From positions 62,001 to 126,000 of the forward strand of contig UBKJ01000005.1 in NCBI GenBank assembly GCA_900465915.1: 64,000 nt of DNA, in the 5' to 3' direction. The position numbers were made by a program, and so were the translations under genes. The stretch's first letter is position 1. Every line of letters begins with the position of its first letter. The notes beneath the pieces were generated by a model. The model did no database searches. It was not told the DNA's origin and saw only the letters and a list, made by a program, of their open reading frames with translations. Shown piece after piece: positions 42,342-53,675 of this stretch. This stretch comes from Hyphomicrobiales bacterium. GTDB lineage: Bacteria; Pseudomonadota; Alphaproteobacteria; Rhizobiales; Rhizobiaceae.

Positions 42342-44178
42342 TCTCGGCCACCCGGCCGGCGCGGCCGTCGGCGGCGAAGGCCGCGGCGTCGACCGGTAGC
42401 CGCAGCCGCCAGTTGGGAAATTCGGTCACGGTGCCCGGCAGGTTGGGCTGGCTCTCCATCTCCAGCACGATCTCGGCCTGCACGCCGACCAGCGCCGAGG
42501 ACGAGCGGGCGAGGAAGGCGTGCAGCGAATCCTCGCTCGCATCCGGCAGCAGCCAGTCGAGCGCCTGCACCTCTTCGTTGCGCAAAGCGTATTCGGCGGC
42601 GCGCTGGTCGTCGTTCTTGCCGGAAATATCGGCCCGCGCCGCGATGTCCGCGCCCTTGCGCCAGCCGCGCCAGGTCGGCAGGTCGTGGGTGGAGAAGCTG
42701 GCGATGGCGTTGGCGTCGTAATGCTCCGGCGGGCGGAAGCGCGGCGGATGCCAGCTTTCGCGCTCGAACATGGCGAGACGGCAGCCCAGCACGCCCGATT
42801 GCGCCAGCGCGCCCTGCAAGCCGTCCGGCAGCACGCCCAGATCCTCGCCGACGATGACCGCGCCGGCGCGCGCCGCCTCGATCCGCGTCACCGCGAGCAG
42901 CGCCGCGCGCGGCATGCGCATATAGGCGCCCGCCGCGCCGCCGTCCGGCACCCAGAAGGCGCGCTCGAAACCCAGCACATGGTCGATGCGCAGCGCGCCG
43001 GCGAAGCGCAGATGGCGGCGCAGCGTCTCGGCGAAGGGCGCATAGGCCCGCGCGCGCAAGGCGCGCGGATTGAAGGGCGCGAGGCCCCAGTTCTGCCCGT
43101 CCGGCCCGAGCGGATCGGGCGGCGCGCCGAGCGAGATGCCGGAGGCGAAGCTGTCAGGGTCCTCCCAGGTCTCTGCGCCATGCGGATGGGTGCCGACCGC
43201 GAGATCGAGATAAAGGCCGTAGCGCATGCCGGCCTGGCGCGCGGCGGCCTGCGCCCGCGACAGGGCCTGCTCGGCCCGCCATTGCAGCCAGGCGTGGAAG
43301 CGTATGCGCGGCTCCAGCTCGGCCACGGTGGCGGCGTCGACGCCCGACGGCGCATGCAGCGCCGCAGGCCATTGGCTCCAATAGGCGCCGTGCCGCTCCG
43401 ACAGCGCCTGGTGCAGCGCGAAACGGGCGAGGCTGTCGCCCTCCGCCCTCCGCCAGTCGTCGAAGGCCGGGTCGCCGTTGAAGGCGGCGTAGTCGTCACG
43501 CAGCGCCGCCATGCGGACGGGAATGTCGCGCGCGTAATCGACCAGAGGTCCGATTTCGCCGCCGCTTGTCGACAGGTGCAGCACGTTGAGCCGGCGGCGA
43601 TGCGACGGCGTATAGGGGCTGAACAGGTCCGGCTCGACCGGAAAGCCGGCATGCACCGGATTGACGCCCAGAAAGCTCGCGCCGAGCCGGCCCATGCCGG
43701 CGGCGAGGTCGGCGAGGTCCGCGTAGGAGCCGATGCCCCGTTCCGAAAGGCCGTAAAGCGGGCCGATCAGCCCCCAGCAGCGCGGCGGCGCCGGCAGGCT
43801 CGCGGGCGCGGCCAGCAGCGTGTAGCGGCGGCCATGGCTTTCGAGCCGGTGCACGCCGAGCGGCAGCTCCGGCAGGCCGTGGGGGCCGCGTCCTTCCAGC
43901 CGCGTTCCGTCTTCAAATGTCAGTTCCCAGTCCTGATCGTCGGCGAGGCCGATCTCCGGCCGTCGCCCCGTCTCGCACACCACGTCCTCGGGCAGGTCGT
44001 CGCGGATTTGCCCCAGCGCGTCCCAGGCCTCGGCCTCGGTCGCGGCGCCGACGCCCATGCCCGCCAGAAGCGCCGCCGCCGTCTCCACGGACGTGTCGCG
44101 CCGCGTGCCCGTGAGGTCGTAAAAACTCGGCAGAACGCCCAGTTCGGCGGCGAGCGTCAGGCGGGGATCATTCGTCAT
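42319..44178 (-). CDS. malQ: 4-alpha-glucanotransferase (amylomaltase)
   Basis: 619 aa GH77 enzyme that moves maltodextrin segments and recycles short glucans from glycogen breakdown. Family motifs: WGLIGPLYGLSERGIGSYAD near residue 140, LYLDLAVGTHPHGAETWEDP, LRIDHVLGFERAFWVPDGG (nucleophile Asp), and GAVIVGEDLGVLPDGLQGAL (acid/base Glu). SFSTHDLPTWRGW is the third catalytic region. Begins at ATG 44178, overlapping the 3' end of glgX by 11 bases. Last gene of the glycogen operon. Confidence 0.94.
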   Translation of the reverse strand: MTNDPRLTLAAELGVLPSFYDLTGTRRDTSVETAAALLAGMGVGAATEAEAWDALGQIRDDLPEDVVCETGRRPEIGLADDQDWELTFEDGTRLEGRGPHGLPELPLGVHRLESHGRRYTLLAAPASLPAPPRCWGLIGPLYGLSERGIGSYADLADLAAGMGRLGASFLGVNPVHAGFPVEPDLFSPYTPSHRRRLNVLHLSTSGGEIGPLVDYARDIPVRMAALRDDYAAFNGDPAFDDWRRAEGDSLARFALHQALSERHGAYWSQWPAALHAPSGVDAATVAELEPRIRFHAWLQWRAEQALSRAQAAARQAGMRYGLYLDLAVGTHPHGAETWEDPDSFASGISLGAPPDPLGPDGQNWGLAPFNPRALRARAYAPFAETLRRHLRFAGALRIDHVLGFERAFWVPDGGAAGAYMRMPRAALLAVTRIEAARAGAVIVGEDLGVLPDGLQGALAQSGVLGCRLAMFERESWHPPRFRPPEHYDANAIASFSTHDLPTWRGWRKGADIAARADISGKNDDQRAAEYALRNEEVQALDWLLPDASEDSLHAFLARSSSALVGVQAEIVLEMESQPNLPGTVTEFPNWRLRLPVDAAAFAADGRAGRVAEIMRDHGR

Positions 44179-46261
44179 GGCGCTCCAGCTCCAGAACAAG
44201 GACGGATTCGGCTTCCACCGCCAGCGCCGTGGCCTGCACGGAACGCTGCGGCTGCGCGGGCTGCGCCGTGTCGATCTCCAGCCGCCAGCGCCAGCCGGCG
44301 GGCGGCTGCGGCAGCTTGACGTCGACGGGGCCGCCGGCGTTGAACACGAGGAACAGCGCTTCCTCGCGCTGGCCGTAGGTGGGGGTGCTGGAGGCGATGC
44401 GCATTTCGGCGCACAGCACGCGCAGCTCGGGCGCGGCCCAGTCGACCGTGGTCATCATCTCGCCGTCGGGCCGCCACCAGAACAGGTCGCCCAGGCCGTC
44501 GCTGAGGCGCGGCCGCGAATGCAGGAACCGCTTCTGGCGCAGGATGGGATGGGTGCGGCGGAAGGCGATCAGCTTGCGCACGAAGGCGAGGAAGGCCGGG
44601 TCGGTCCGGTCCCACTGCACCCAGCCGATGGCGTTGTCCTGGCAATAGGCGTTGTTGTTGCCGCCCTGCGAATTGCCCAGCTCGTCGCCGCCGAGCAGCA
44701 TCGGCGTGCCCTGCGAGAACAGGAGCGTCGCCAGCATGTTGCGCCGCCGGCGCGCGCGCGCGGCGACGACGGCCGCGTCGTCGGTCGGGCCTTCCACGCC
44801 CATATTGTCGGAGTGGTTGTCGCTGTGGCCGTCGCGGTTGTCCTCGCCATTGGCGGCGTTGTGCTTCTGGTTGTAGCTGACCACGTCCATCAGCGTGAAG
44901 CCGTCATGGGCGGTGAGGAAATTCACCGACGAGGTGGCGGGGCGGCCGGAATGGTCGAATTGCAGCGCCGAGCCGGTCAGCCGGTCGGCGAGCTCCGCCA
45001 CCTGGCCGGCGTCGCCGCGCCAGAAGCGGCGCACGCCGTCGCGATATTTGTCGTTCCATTCCAGGAAGGGCGGCGGAAAAGCGCCGACCTGGTAGCCGCC
45101 GGGGCCGATGTCCCACGGCTCGGCGATCAGCTTCACCCGCGTCAGCACCGGGTCCTGCCGGATGGCGTCGAAGAAGGCGGCGCCGGGGTCGAAATGGCCG
45201 CGCCCGGTGCGCCCCAGCGTGGCGCAGAGGTCGAAGCGGAACCCGTCCACATGCATGACCTCGACCCAGTAGCGCAGCGAATCCATCACCATGCGCAGCA
45301 CCATCGGATGGTCGAGGTTGAGCGTGTTGCCGGTGCCGGTGTCGTTGATGTAGTAGCGCTGGTCGTCCTGCAGGCGGTAATAGCTGCGATTGTCCAGCCC
45401 GCGGAAGGAGAGCGTCGGGCCGAGCTCGCTGCCCTCGCAGGTGTGGTTGTAGACCACGTCGAGAATGACCTCGATGCCGGCGGCGTGCATGCGCGCCACC
45501 ATGTGCTGGAACTCGGCGATCGACCCGCGCGACAGATAGCGCGGCTCGGGCGCGAAGAAGCCCAGCGTCTGGTAGCCCCAGAAATTCACCAGCCCCTTCT
45601 CGACCAGGAAGCGGTCGTTGAGGAAGGCCTGCGGCGGCAGAAGCTCCAGCGTGGTGATCCCGAGCTTCTGGAGATGCTCCAGGATGGGATCGGAGGCGAG
45701 GCCGAGGAACTTTCCGCGATGCTCCACATCCGGATGCAGCGCGGTCAGGCCCTTGACATGGGCCTCGTAGATGATCGTCTCGGTCGGCCGCACGCGCGGC
45801 GGATGGTCCGGCCCCCAGGAGAAGGACGGGTCCTCCACCACGCAGCGCGGCATGAAGTCGGCGCTGTCGCGCGCATCGAAGCTGAGATCGGCGTCGGCGG
45901 CGCCGACCGTATAGCCCATCAGCGCATCGCGCCAAATCGGATGCCCGGTCAGCCGCTTGGCGTAGGGGTCGAGCAAGAGCTTGTTGTAGTTGAAGCGGTG
46001 TCCCTGCGTGGGCGCATAGGGCCCGTCGGCGCGCAGGCCGTAGAGCTGGCCGGGGCGTAGGCCCGGCACATAGCCGTGCCAGACGTCGCCGTTGCGCTCG
46101 GGCAGGTCGATGCGATGCGTCTCGCGGGTTCCGTCGGGCGAGAACAGGCACAGCGTCACGCGCTGGGCGTGTTCGGAGAACACGGCGAAATTCACGCCGT
46201 CGCCATCGAATGTCGCGCCGAGCGGCTCGGCGCGGCCTTCCGTCATCGTCAACGCGGTCAT
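44168..46261 (-). CDS. glgX: Glycogen debranching enzyme (isoamylase type)
   Basis: 697 aa GH13_11. N-terminal CBM48 (EPLGATFDGDGVNFAVFSEH with AQRVTLCLFSPDG), followed by the TIM barrel: DVVYNHTCEGSE, VDGFRFDLCATLGRTGRGHF (nucleophile Asp), VKLIAEPWDIGPGGYQVGAF (acid Glu) and NFLTAHDGFTLMDVVSYN. NEDNRDGHSDNHS-like acidic segment NGEDNRDGHSDNHSDNMGVE is characteristic of GlgX. Cleaves alpha-1,6 branches after phosphorylase has trimmed the outer chains. Overlaps glgA by one base upstream and malQ downstream. Confidence 0.96.
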   Translation of the reverse strand: MTALTMTEGRAEPLGATFDGDGVNFAVFSEHAQRVTLCLFSPDGTRETHRIDLPERNGDVWHGYVPGLRPGQLYGLRADGPYAPTQGHRFNYNKLLLDPYAKRLTGHPIWRDALMGYTVGAADADLSFDARDSADFMPRCVVEDPSFSWGPDHPPRVRPTETIIYEAHVKGLTALHPDVEHRGKFLGLASDPILEHLQKLGITTLELLPPQAFLNDRFLVEKGLVNFWGYQTLGFFAPEPRYLSRGSIAEFQHMVARMHAAGIEVILDVVYNHTCEGSELGPTLSFRGLDNRSYYRLQDDQRYYINDTGTGNTLNLDHPMVLRMVMDSLRYWVEVMHVDGFRFDLCATLGRTGRGHFDPGAAFFDAIRQDPVLTRVKLIAEPWDIGPGGYQVGAFPPPFLEWNDKYRDGVRRFWRGDAGQVAELADRLTGSALQFDHSGRPATSSVNFLTAHDGFTLMDVVSYNQKHNAANGEDNRDGHSDNHSDNMGVEGPTDDAAVVAARARRRRNMLATLLFSQGTPMLLGGDELGNSQGGNNNAYCQDNAIGWVQWDRTDPAFLAFVRKLIAFRRTHPILRQKRFLHSRPRLSDGLGDLFWWRPDGEMMTTVDWAAPELRVLCAEMRIASSTPTYGQREEALFLVFNAGGPVDVKLPQPPAGWRWRLEIDTAQPAQPQRSVQATALAVEAESVLVLELERHDE

Positions 46262-47664
46262 CAGGCGGTCATGGCTCCGAACAGGTCGGCGTAGAGCCGG
46301 GCCGATGCGTCCCAGCCGACCGGCTGGGCCATCGCGTTGCGGGCCATGCGGGACCAGAGGTCCGGCTTGCGGTAGAGCGCGCAGAGCCGCGCCAGGCTGC
46401 GGCCGAGCGCCTGCGCCGTCACCGGATGGAATTGCAGCCCGGTGGCGACGCCCGCGGCGACCGCGGCGGCGGAGGCGTTGATGACCGTGTCGGCCAGGCC
46501 GCCGGTCAGCGACACCAGCGGCAGCGTGCCGAAACGCAGGCCGTAGAGCTGGGTGAGGCCGCAGGGCTCGAAGCGCGACGGCACCAGGATGGCGTCGCCG
46601 CCGGCGATCATGCGCCGCGACAGCGGCTCGTCATAGCCGAGCCGCAGCGCCACGCCCGGATGCCGGGCGGCGGCGTCGGCGAAGGCGGATTCGAGCCGGC
46701 CGTCGCCGGAGCCGAGCACGGCGAGCTGGCCGCCATTGTCGATGAGCGAGGGCAGCGCCTCGATCAGGAGGTCGAGCCCCTTCTGCCCGGTGAGGCGCGA
46801 GACGACCACGCAGAGCGGGCCGTCGGCGTCGGGCAGGCCGAATTCCTCGCGCAGCGCCGCCTTGTGGCCGGCCTTGCCTTCCGGCGCGTCATAGGGCGGC
46901 TTCCACACGTCGGTGTCGATGCCGTTGAGGATACCGACGAAATCCGAGCCGCGCTCGGCCAGCACGCCTTCCAGCCCCATGCCGAATTCCGGCGTCATCA
47001 GCTCTTCCGCATAGGTCGGGCTGACGGTGGAGACCTTGTCTGCGAAGACGGCGCCGGCCTTGAGCGCGCTGATGCGGCCCCAATATTCGAAGCCCTTCGA
47101 GGTGAACAGATGCGCCGGCAATTGCAGCGCGCCCAGCATATGCGCCGGAGCCAGCCCCTGGAAGGCGATGTTGTGGATGGTCAGCAGCGTCTTGACGTGG
47201 CTCGCGCCCGCCTGCTGCAGGTAGATGGGCGTCAGCGCCGCCTGCCAGTCGTGCAGGTGCAGTGCCTGCGGGCGCCAGTCCTCGACGCCGTCGGCGGCGA
47301 GGATCGCCGCCGCCTTGCTGAGCGCGGCGAAGCGCTGCGGATTGTCCGGCCAGTCGCGGCCGTCCGGTCCGAGATAGATGCCGCCGTCACGATCGAAAAG
47401 ATGCGGCGCGTCGAGAATGTAGAGCGCGGCGTCGCCGAGCGCGCCGCGCCGGACGCGCGCCGGCCCGCCGAACAGATCGTCGATCTCGCGCAAGACGGGC
47501 GCGTCGGCCTGCGCCTCAAGCACTGCCCGGTAACCGGGCAGGAGCGTGCGCATCTCGACCCCGTGCGCGGCGAGCGTGGCGGGCAAGGCGCCCGCCACGT
47601 CCGCCAGGCCGCCGGTCTTGACCAGCGGCACGCATTCCGAGGTGACGGACAGAATCCGTGTCAT
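46261..47664 (-). CDS. glgA: Glycogen synthase (ADP-glucose, GT5)
   Basis: 467 aa GT5 enzyme that adds glucose from ADP-glucose to glycogen. N-terminal ADP-glucose site KTGGLADV at 16-23. [40 protein letters not shown] and the C-terminal [20 protein letters not shown] motif with catalytic Glu are intact. ATG 47664 overlaps the glgC stop by four bases; upstream frame codons are not family-like. Part of the glgP-B-C-A-X-malQ operon. Confidence 0.97.
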   Translation of the reverse strand: MTRILSVTSECVPLVKTGGLADVAGALPATLAAHGVEMRTLLPGYRAVLEAQADAPVLREIDDLFGGPARVRRGALGDAALYILDAPHLFDRDGGIYLGPDGRDWPDNPQRFAALSKAAAILAADGVEDWRPQALHLHDWQAALTPIYLQQAGASHVKTLLTIHNIAFQGLAPAHMLGALQLPAHLFTSKGFEYWGRISALKAGAVFADKVSTVSPTYAEELMTPEFGMGLEGVLAERGSDFVGILNGIDTDVWKPPYDAPEGKAGHKAALREEFGLPDADGPLCVVVSRLTGQKGLDLLIEALPSLIDNGGQLAVLGSGDGRLESAFADAAARHPGVALRLGYDEPLSRRMIAGGDAILVPSRFEPCGLTQLYGLRFGTLPLVSLTGGLADTVINASAAAVAAGVATGLQFHPVTAQALGRSLARLCALYRKPDLWSRMARNAMAQPVGWDASARLYADLFGAMTA

Positions 47665-48923
47665 GAAGAAGCTTCCCTGCGGTCCAGCATGTCCTGCGTG
47701 ATCAGCGTGACGCCGCCTTCCGAGACGCGGAACCATTTCGCGTCCTCTTCCGGGTCCTCGCCGACCACAAGGCCTTCGGGGATCCTCACGCCGCCGTCGA
47801 TCACCACGTTTTTCAGCCGGGCGTGACGAGCGACGTTTACGTAAGGGAGAGCCACCACCCCGTCAAGTGTGGAATAGGAGTTGGTGTGGACCTGGGTGAA
47901 GAGCAGGGAATGGCGGATCTCGGTGCCGGAGATGATGCAGCCGCCCGAAACCAGCGAGCTGACGGCGCTGCCACGGCGATCCGGTTCGTCGTGGATGAAC
48001 TTGGCCGGCGGGGCGGCTTCCGAATAGGTCCAGATCGGCCAGTTGCGGTCCCACAGGTCGAGATCCGGGGTGAAGTCGGTCAGGTCGATATTGGCGCGCC
48101 AGAAGGCGTCGATGGTGCCGACGTCGCGCCAGTAGACCGGCGCCTCCTCGCTGGAGCGCACGCAGCTCTGGGTGAAGCGGTGCGCCTGCGCCTTGCCGCC
48201 CTTGACGATGGCCGGGATCAGGTCGTTGCCGAAATCGTGGCTGGAGTTCTTGTCCTCCATGTCGCGGATCAAAAGGTCGCGCAGGAAATCCCACTTGAAG
48301 ACGTAGATGCCCATCGAGGCCAGCGAGACTTCCGGGTCGTCCGGGGTGCCGGGCGGGTTGGACGGCTTTTCGAGGAAGGAGGTGATGACGTCGTTCTCGC
48401 CTACGGCCATGACGCCGAAGGCGGTCGCCTCCTTGCGCGGCACGGTCAGGCAGCCGATGGTCACGTCGGCGTTGGCCTCGACGTGATGGCGGATCATCTG
48501 CTCGTAATCCATCTTGTAGATATGGTCGCCGGCGAGGATCAGCACATAGTCGACGCGGTAGCTGTCGATGATGTCGATGTTCTGCGCCACCGCATCGCAG
48601 GTGCCGCGATACCACATGGATTCGTCGTAGCGCTGCGAGGCGGGCAGGATGTCGAGAAACTCGTTGCGCTCGGCGCGGAAGAAGTTCCAGCCGCGCTGCA
48701 CGTGGCGGATCAGCGAATGCGCCTTGTACTGCGTGGCCAGCGCCATCTTGCGGATGCCGGAGTTCAGCGCGTTGGACAGGGCGAAGTCGATGATGCGGGA
48801 CTTGCCGCCGAAATAGACCGCCGGCTTGACGCGCCGGTCAGTCAGCTCGCGCAATCGCGACCCGCGTCCGCCCGCCAGCACGAAGGCCATGGAACGGCTG
48901 GACAATCTTTCGGTGCTTTGCAT
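47661..48923 (-). CDS. glgC: Glucose-1-phosphate adenylyltransferase
   Basis: 420 aa ADP-glucose pyrophosphorylase, the committing and regulated step of glycogen synthesis. N-terminal nucleotide motif [20 protein letters not shown], then [40 protein letters not shown], and the glucose-phosphate site [19 protein letters not shown]-terminal left-handed beta-helix ([20 protein letters not shown]). Enzyme is normally controlled by glycolytic intermediates. AGGGAGGAG ribosome site before ATG 48923. Sits 56 bp after glgB. Confidence 0.97.
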   Translation of the reverse strand: MQSTERLSSRSMAFVLAGGRGSRLRELTDRRVKPAVYFGGKSRIIDFALSNALNSGIRKMALATQYKAHSLIRHVQRGWNFFRAERNEFLDILPASQRYDESMWYRGTCDAVAQNIDIIDSYRVDYVLILAGDHIYKMDYEQMIRHHVEANADVTIGCLTVPRKEATAFGVMAVGENDVITSFLEKPSNPPGTPDDPEVSLASMGIYVFKWDFLRDLLIRDMEDKNSSHDFGNDLIPAIVKGGKAQAHRFTQSCVRSSEEAPVYWRDVGTIDAFWRANIDLTDFTPDLDLWDRNWPIWTYSEAAPPAKFIHDEPDRRGSAVSSLVSGGCIISGTEIRHSLLFTQVHTNSYSTLDGVVALPYVNVARHARLKNVVIDGGVRIPEGLVVGEDPEEDAKWFRVSEGGVTLITQDMLDRREASS

Positions 48924-48979
48924 CTTTATCTCCTCCCTAGATATGCCCGCAACTCTATGCTGTGGGAAAGAATGCTCGG

Positions 48980-51205
48980 TTATGCCTTTATTGTCTTGTC
49001 CGCGGCGGCCTTCTCGTCGGCCTGACGGATGAAAATCAGCGTCGACAGCGGCGGCAGCACGATGTCGGCATGCGCGGGCTGGCCATGGCTCTCGCCCTCC
49101 TCGGCGACGACCTGGCCCAGATTGCCGCGCCCGCCGCCGCCATAGGCGGAGGCGTCGGTGTTGAGCGCCTCGGCCCAGACGCCCGCCTGCGGAAAGCCGA
49201 TGCGGTGATGCGAGCGCTCGACCGGCGTGAAATTGCACACCACAACCACTTCCGGCTCGCCGGGGCGGCCGCGCCGCACCCAGGCGTAGATGGAGTTGTC
49301 GGCGTCGTTGGCCTCGATCCACTGGAAGCCGGCGCCGTCGCAGTCGAGCGCATAGAGCGCCGGCGTGTCGCGATAGAGCCGGTTGAGGTCGCGCACCAGC
49401 TGCTGGACGCCGTAATGCAGCGGATTGCCGATGCAGGCCCAGTCGATCTCGGCGTCGTGGTTCCACTCGTGGCCTTGCGCGAATTCCTGGCCCATGAACA
49501 GGAGCTTCTTGCCCGGATGGCCCCACATGAAGCCGTAATAGGCGCGCAGATTGGCGAATTTCTCCCAGGAATCGCCGGGCATCTTCGACAGCATCGAGCC
49601 CTTGCCGTGCACCACTTCGTCATGGCTGATCGGCAGGATAAAATTCTCGCTGAAGGCGTAATGCAGCCCAAAGGTCATCTGGTGGTGATGATGCTTGCGG
49701 TAGACCGGATCGAGGCTGATATAGCTCAGCGTGTCGTTCATCCAGCCCATGTTCCACTTGAAGCCGAAGCCGAGGCCGCCGTCATGCACCGGCCGCGACA
49801 CTTTCGGATAGGAGGTCGATTCCTCGGCCACCGTCATCACGCCCGGCTCCTCGCCATAGGTCAGCGTGTTCATGGCCTGCAGCATGGCGATGGCTTCGTA
49901 ATTCTCGCGGCCGCCGTCCTTGTTGGGAATCCACTGGCCCTCGGCGCGGGAATAGTCGCGGTAGAGCATCGAGGCAACCGCGTCCACGCGCAACCCGTCG
50001 ACGTGATATTCCCTGAGCCAGTAGAGCGCGTTGGCGGTGAGGAAATTGGCCACTTCGCGGCGGCCGTAATTGTAGATCAGCGTGTTCCAGTCCTGGTGGA
50101 AGCCCTCGCGCGGGTCCTCGTGCTCGTAGAGCGCGGTGCCGTCGAAGCGCATGAGGCCGTGCGCGTCGGTGGGGAAATGCCCCGGCACCCAGTCGAGGAG
50201 CACGCCAATGCCGGCCTTGTGCGCGGCGTTGACCAGGTCGCGGAACTCGTGCGGCGGGCCGAAGCGGATCGTCGGCGCGTAGAGGCCGAGCGGCTGATAG
50301 CCCCAGGAGCCGTCGAAGGGATATTCCGAGATCGGCAGCAGCTCGATATGGGTGAAGCCCATCTCCTTAACGTAGCCGACCAGCTCGACCGCCGCCTCCT
50401 TGTAGGAGATCGGCCGGCCGCCTTCCTTGCGCCGCCAGCTTCCCAGATGCACTTCGTAGATCGAGATCGGCTGGTCGACGCGCTGGGTTCCGGCGCGGGT
50501 GTCCATCCAGCCCTTGTCGGACCAGCCGTAGCCGGTGATGTCGCGCACCATGGAGGCGGTCTGCGGCGGATGCTGCGCGCCGAAGCCGACCGGGTCGGCC
50601 TTCTCCATGCGCTCGCCATGGGCGCCGAGGATTTCGTATTTGTAGATCGCGCCGTCGCCGAGGCCGGGGACGAAGATCTCCCATACGCCGGTGGCGCCGC
50701 GCCGGCGCATGACGTGGCGGCGGCCGTCCCAGGCGTTGAAGTCGCCGATCAGCGAGACGCGGCGGGCGTTGGGGGCCCAGACCGCGAAATGCGCGCCGGC
50801 GACGCCTTCGTGCTGCAGGACATGCGCGCCGAGCGCGTTCCACAAATGGCGATGCGTGCCTTCGCCGAGCAGATATTCGTCGATCTCGCCCAGGACCGGG
50901 CCGAAGCGATAGGGGTCCTCGACCTCCCAGCGCGCGTCGCCGCGCTGGCCGCGCAAGAGATAGGGCTTGGCGCCGGCGACCTTGCCGTGGAACAGGCCGG
51001 AATAGCCGGCGACGGGGTCGAGGCGGGAGGCCTTGCCGGCGACCACGGCCCACATCTCGTCCGCGCCGGGATCGTAGGCGGTCACATAGCGCAGGCGGCC
51101 CTTGCGATGCGGCCCGAGCACCGCGAAGGGATCGTCGAACCGGCCTTCGACGATCCGGGCGAGCACGGCCGGATCAGCTACTTCCTTCGGATCGATCTCT
51201 GCCAT
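48980..51205 (-). CDS. glgB: 1,4-alpha-glucan branching enzyme
   Basis: 741 aa GH13_9, full length with N-terminal extra domain ([20 protein letters not shown]) and CBM48 ([20 protein letters not shown]). The catalytic barrel has [34 protein letters not shown] (nucleophile Asp), [20 protein letters not shown] (acid Glu) and [16 protein letters not shown]. Introduces alpha-1,6 branches. Starts at ATG 51205, 53 bp after the glgP stop in the operon. Confidence 0.97.
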   Translation of the reverse strand: MAEIDPKEVADPAVLARIVEGRFDDPFAVLGPHRKGRLRYVTAYDPGADEMWAVVAGKASRLDPVAGYSGLFHGKVAGAKPYLLRGQRGDARWEVEDPYRFGPVLGEIDEYLLGEGTHRHLWNALGAHVLQHEGVAGAHFAVWAPNARRVSLIGDFNAWDGRRHVMRRRGATGVWEIFVPGLGDGAIYKYEILGAHGERMEKADPVGFGAQHPPQTASMVRDITGYGWSDKGWMDTRAGTQRVDQPISIYEVHLGSWRRKEGGRPISYKEAAVELVGYVKEMGFTHIELLPISEYPFDGSWGYQPLGLYAPTIRFGPPHEFRDLVNAAHKAGIGVLLDWVPGHFPTDAHGLMRFDGTALYEHEDPREGFHQDWNTLIYNYGRREVANFLTANALYWLREYHVDGLRVDAVASMLYRDYSRAEGQWIPNKDGGRENYEAIAMLQAMNTLTYGEEPGVMTVAEESTSYPKVSRPVHDGGLGFGFKWNMGWMNDTLSYISLDPVYRKHHHHQMTFGLHYAFSENFILPISHDEVVHGKGSMLSKMPGDSWEKFANLRAYYGFMWGHPGKKLLFMGQEFAQGHEWNHDAEIDWACIGNPLHYGVQQLVRDLNRLYRDTPALYALDCDGAGFQWIEANDADNSIYAWVRRGRPGEPEVVVVCNFTPVERSHHRIGFPQAGVWAEALNTDASAYGGGGRGNLGQVVAEEGESHGQPAHADIVLPPLSTLIFIRQADEKAAADKTIKA

Positions 51206-51258
51206 GCGCCTTCCCCTTCTTCTGACAGGTTACGCCCTATGTCTGCGTCGCGTGCGGG

Positions 51259-53658
51259 TCAGCTCCCGCCGTCGAGCAGGCTTTTCGCGCCCCAGACGTC
51301 GGCCATGTAGCCGCGGATGGTGCGGTCCGACGAGAACCAGCCGGAACGGGCCACGTTGAGCGCCGCCTTGCGCGCCCAGTCGGCGGCGTCGCGATAGGCC
51401 GCGTCGACCTCGCGCTGCGCGCGCCAATAATCGGCGAAATCCGAGGCGACGAGGAAATAGTCCGGGCCGGTCAGGTTCTCGACGATATTGGCGTAGCGCG
51501 CCGGCTCGTCGGGGCTGAAGACGCCCGTGCGCACCGCCTCGATGGCGCGGCCCAGCCGCGGCTCGGCGGCGATGGCTTGCGCCGCATGGCCGGGAACGGC
51601 GCGGCGGGCCTCCGCCTCCTCGGCGGTGAGGCCGAACAGGAAGAAGTTGTCGGCGCCCACCAGCTCGCGGATCTCGACATTGGCGCCGTCCAGCGTGCCG
51701 ACGGTCAGCGCGCCGTTGAGGGCGAACTTCATGTTGCCGGTGCCCGAGGCTTCCTTGCCGGCGGTCGAGATCTGCTCCGACAGGTCGGCGGCGGGGATCA
51801 GGCGCTCGGCCAGCGTGACGTTGTAATTGGGCAGGAAGACGACCTGCAGCAGGTCGCGCGTCGTCTCGTCGGCGTTGACCACCGCGGCGACGTCGTTGAT
51901 GAGGCGGATGATGTCCTTGGCGAAGAAATAGCCCGGGGCCGCCTTGCCGCCGAAAATCTTCACGCGCGGGGTCCAGCCGGCTTCCGGGTTCTCGCGGATC
52001 GCCTGCCAGAGCGCGATGGCCTCGAGGATGTTGAGGTGCTGGCGCTTATATTCGTGGATGCGCTTGATCTGCACGTCGAACAGCGCGTTCGGGTTGAGCA
52101 TCAGGTCGTGCTCGCGCGCCACCCAGTCGCAGAGGTCGGCCTTGTTGTCGGCCTTGACGGCGGCGAAGCGCTTGAGCCAGGCGGCGTCGGTCGTGTGCGG
52201 CTCCAGCTTCTTCAACTGGTCGAGGTCGCCGACCCAGCCGTCGCCGATCGTGTCGGTGATCAGCTTCGACAGGCGCGGATTGCACGAATGCAGCCAGCGC
52301 CGCGGCGTGACGCCGTTGGTCTCGTTGACGATGCGATTGGGGAACTGGCTGTGCAGGTCGGCGAAGACGGTGGTCTTCATCAGCCCCGTATGCAGCGCCG
52401 AGACGCCGTTTACGCGGTTGGACATGATGAAGGACAATTCGCCCATCTTGACGCGGCCGTTGTCGCGCGGGGCCGACTTGCGGTTCGGATGCGCCTTGGC
52501 GTGGGCGTCGTCGATGCGCTCGATGATCTCGAGATGGCGCGGCAGCAGCGAGGCGAACAGGTCCTCGCCCCAGCTTTCCAGCGCTTCCGGCATCAGCGTG
52601 TGGTTGGTGTAGTTGACGCAGCCCTGCGCGATCTCCAGCGCCTCGTTGAAGGCGAGGCCGCGCTCGTCGTGCAGCAGGCGCACCAGCTCCGGCCCGGCGA
52701 TGGCCGGATGGGTGTCGTTGAGCTGGATGGCGACGCGCTGCGGCAGCAGGCGCAGGTCGCGGTGGTCGGTCTCGAAGCGGCGCAGGATGTCGCGGATCGA
52801 GGCGGCGGAGAAGAAATATTCCTGCGTCAGGCGCAGGCGCTTGCCCTTCTCGGTGGAATCCTCCGGGTAGAGCACGCGCGAGATGGTGCGCGCCAGCGCC
52901 TCGTTCTCGGAGGCCGCGGCGTAGTCGCCCTCGTTGAAGCGCTTGAGGTCGAACGGGTCGACCGCGCGGCCGGCCCACAGGCGCAGCGTGTTGGCCCAGC
53001 GGCCCTTCCAGCCGATCACCGGCACGTCGAAGGCTTCCGATTCGACGAAGATCGCCGGCTCCCACACCGACTTGCCGGCGCGGTTGGAGACCTCGCCGCC
53101 GAAGCCGAGCGTGAAGCGGGCCTCGGGACGCTCGAACTCCCAGGCGTAGGGCTGCTGCAGCCAGTCTTCCGGGGATTCGATCTGGCGGCCGTTGTCGAAG
53201 GACTGGCGGAACAGGCCGTGCTCGTAGCGGATGCCGTAGCCATAGGCCGGGCAGCCGACCGACGACATCGATTCCAGGAAGCAGGCGGCGAGGCGGCCGA
53301 GGCCGCCATTGCCGAGCGCGGCGTCCGGCTCGTCGAGAAGCACGTCGCGATAGTTGAGGCCGTAGCTTTCCAGCGCCTCGCGCGCCTCGTCGGCCAGCTC
53401 CAGATTGACGATGTTATCCTCGAGCAGACGGCCGATCAGGAACTCCATCGACAGGTAATAGACGCGCTTGGCGTCGGCGCGGTAGGTGGCGCGGGTCGAG
53501 GCCATCCAGCGGTCGACGATGCGGTCGCGCACCGCGTAGCTGAGCGCCATGCGCCAGTCGAAGGTCTGCGCGTGTTCGGGGTCCTTGCCGAGCGTATAGG
53601 TCAGATGCTGAAGGATCGCATCCCGGAATTCGGTGTTTTGCATGTCCCTCTTCAGCAT
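51259..53658 (-). CDS. glgP: Glycogen phosphorylase
   Basis: 799 aa GT35 alpha-glucan phosphorylase, releasing glucose-1-phosphate. N-terminal conserved VYYLSMEFLIGRLLEDNIVN and ALGNGGLGRLAACFLESMSS, mid HPAIAGPELVRLLHDERGLA, and the PLP site EASGTGNMKFALNGALTVGT with Lys644 as cofactor lysine. First gene of the six-gene glycogen operon. Strong AGGAGGATT ribosome site before ATG 53658; a 12-bp palindrome TAAATCGATTTA lies just upstream. Having phosphorylase first and debranching enzyme plus MalQ last places synthesis and breakdown under one promoter. Confidence 0.97.
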   Translation of the reverse strand: MLKRDMQNTEFRDAILQHLTYTLGKDPEHAQTFDWRMALSYAVRDRIVDRWMASTRATYRADAKRVYYLSMEFLIGRLLEDNIVNLELADEAREALESYGLNYRDVLLDEPDAALGNGGLGRLAACFLESMSSVGCPAYGYGIRYEHGLFRQSFDNGRQIESPEDWLQQPYAWEFERPEARFTLGFGGEVSNRAGKSVWEPAIFVESEAFDVPVIGWKGRWANTLRLWAGRAVDPFDLKRFNEGDYAAASENEALARTISRVLYPEDSTEKGKRLRLTQEYFFSAASIRDILRRFETDHRDLRLLPQRVAIQLNDTHPAIAGPELVRLLHDERGLAFNEALEIAQGCVNYTNHTLMPEALESWGEDLFASLLPRHLEIIERIDDAHAKAHPNRKSAPRDNGRVKMGELSFIMSNRVNGVSALHTGLMKTTVFADLHSQFPNRIVNETNGVTPRRWLHSCNPRLSKLITDTIGDGWVGDLDQLKKLEPHTTDAAWLKRFAAVKADNKADLCDWVAREHDLMLNPNALFDVQIKRIHEYKRQHLNILEAIALWQAIRENPEAGWTPRVKIFGGKAAPGYFFAKDIIRLINDVAAVVNADETTRDLLQVVFLPNYNVTLAERLIPAADLSEQISTAGKEASGTGNMKFALNGALTVGTLDGANVEIRELVGADNFFLFGLTAEEAEARRAVPGHAAQAIAAEPRLGRAIEAVRTGVFSPDEPARYANIVENLTGPDYFLVASDFADYWRAQREVDAAYRDAADWARKAALNVARSGWFSSDRTIRGYMADVWGAKSLLDGGS

Positions 53659-53675
53659 GAATCCTCCTGGAGGCT

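Noticed and set aside
48962..51310. 782-codon plus-strand frame opposite glgB
   Set aside because: Long open antisense frames are common in GC-rich genes; glgB on the minus strand is unmistakable.
53663..53673. CCTCC-T-GGAGG palindrome at the glgP ribosome site as a translational switch
   Set aside because: The arms are separated by one base, too short to fold as a hairpin.
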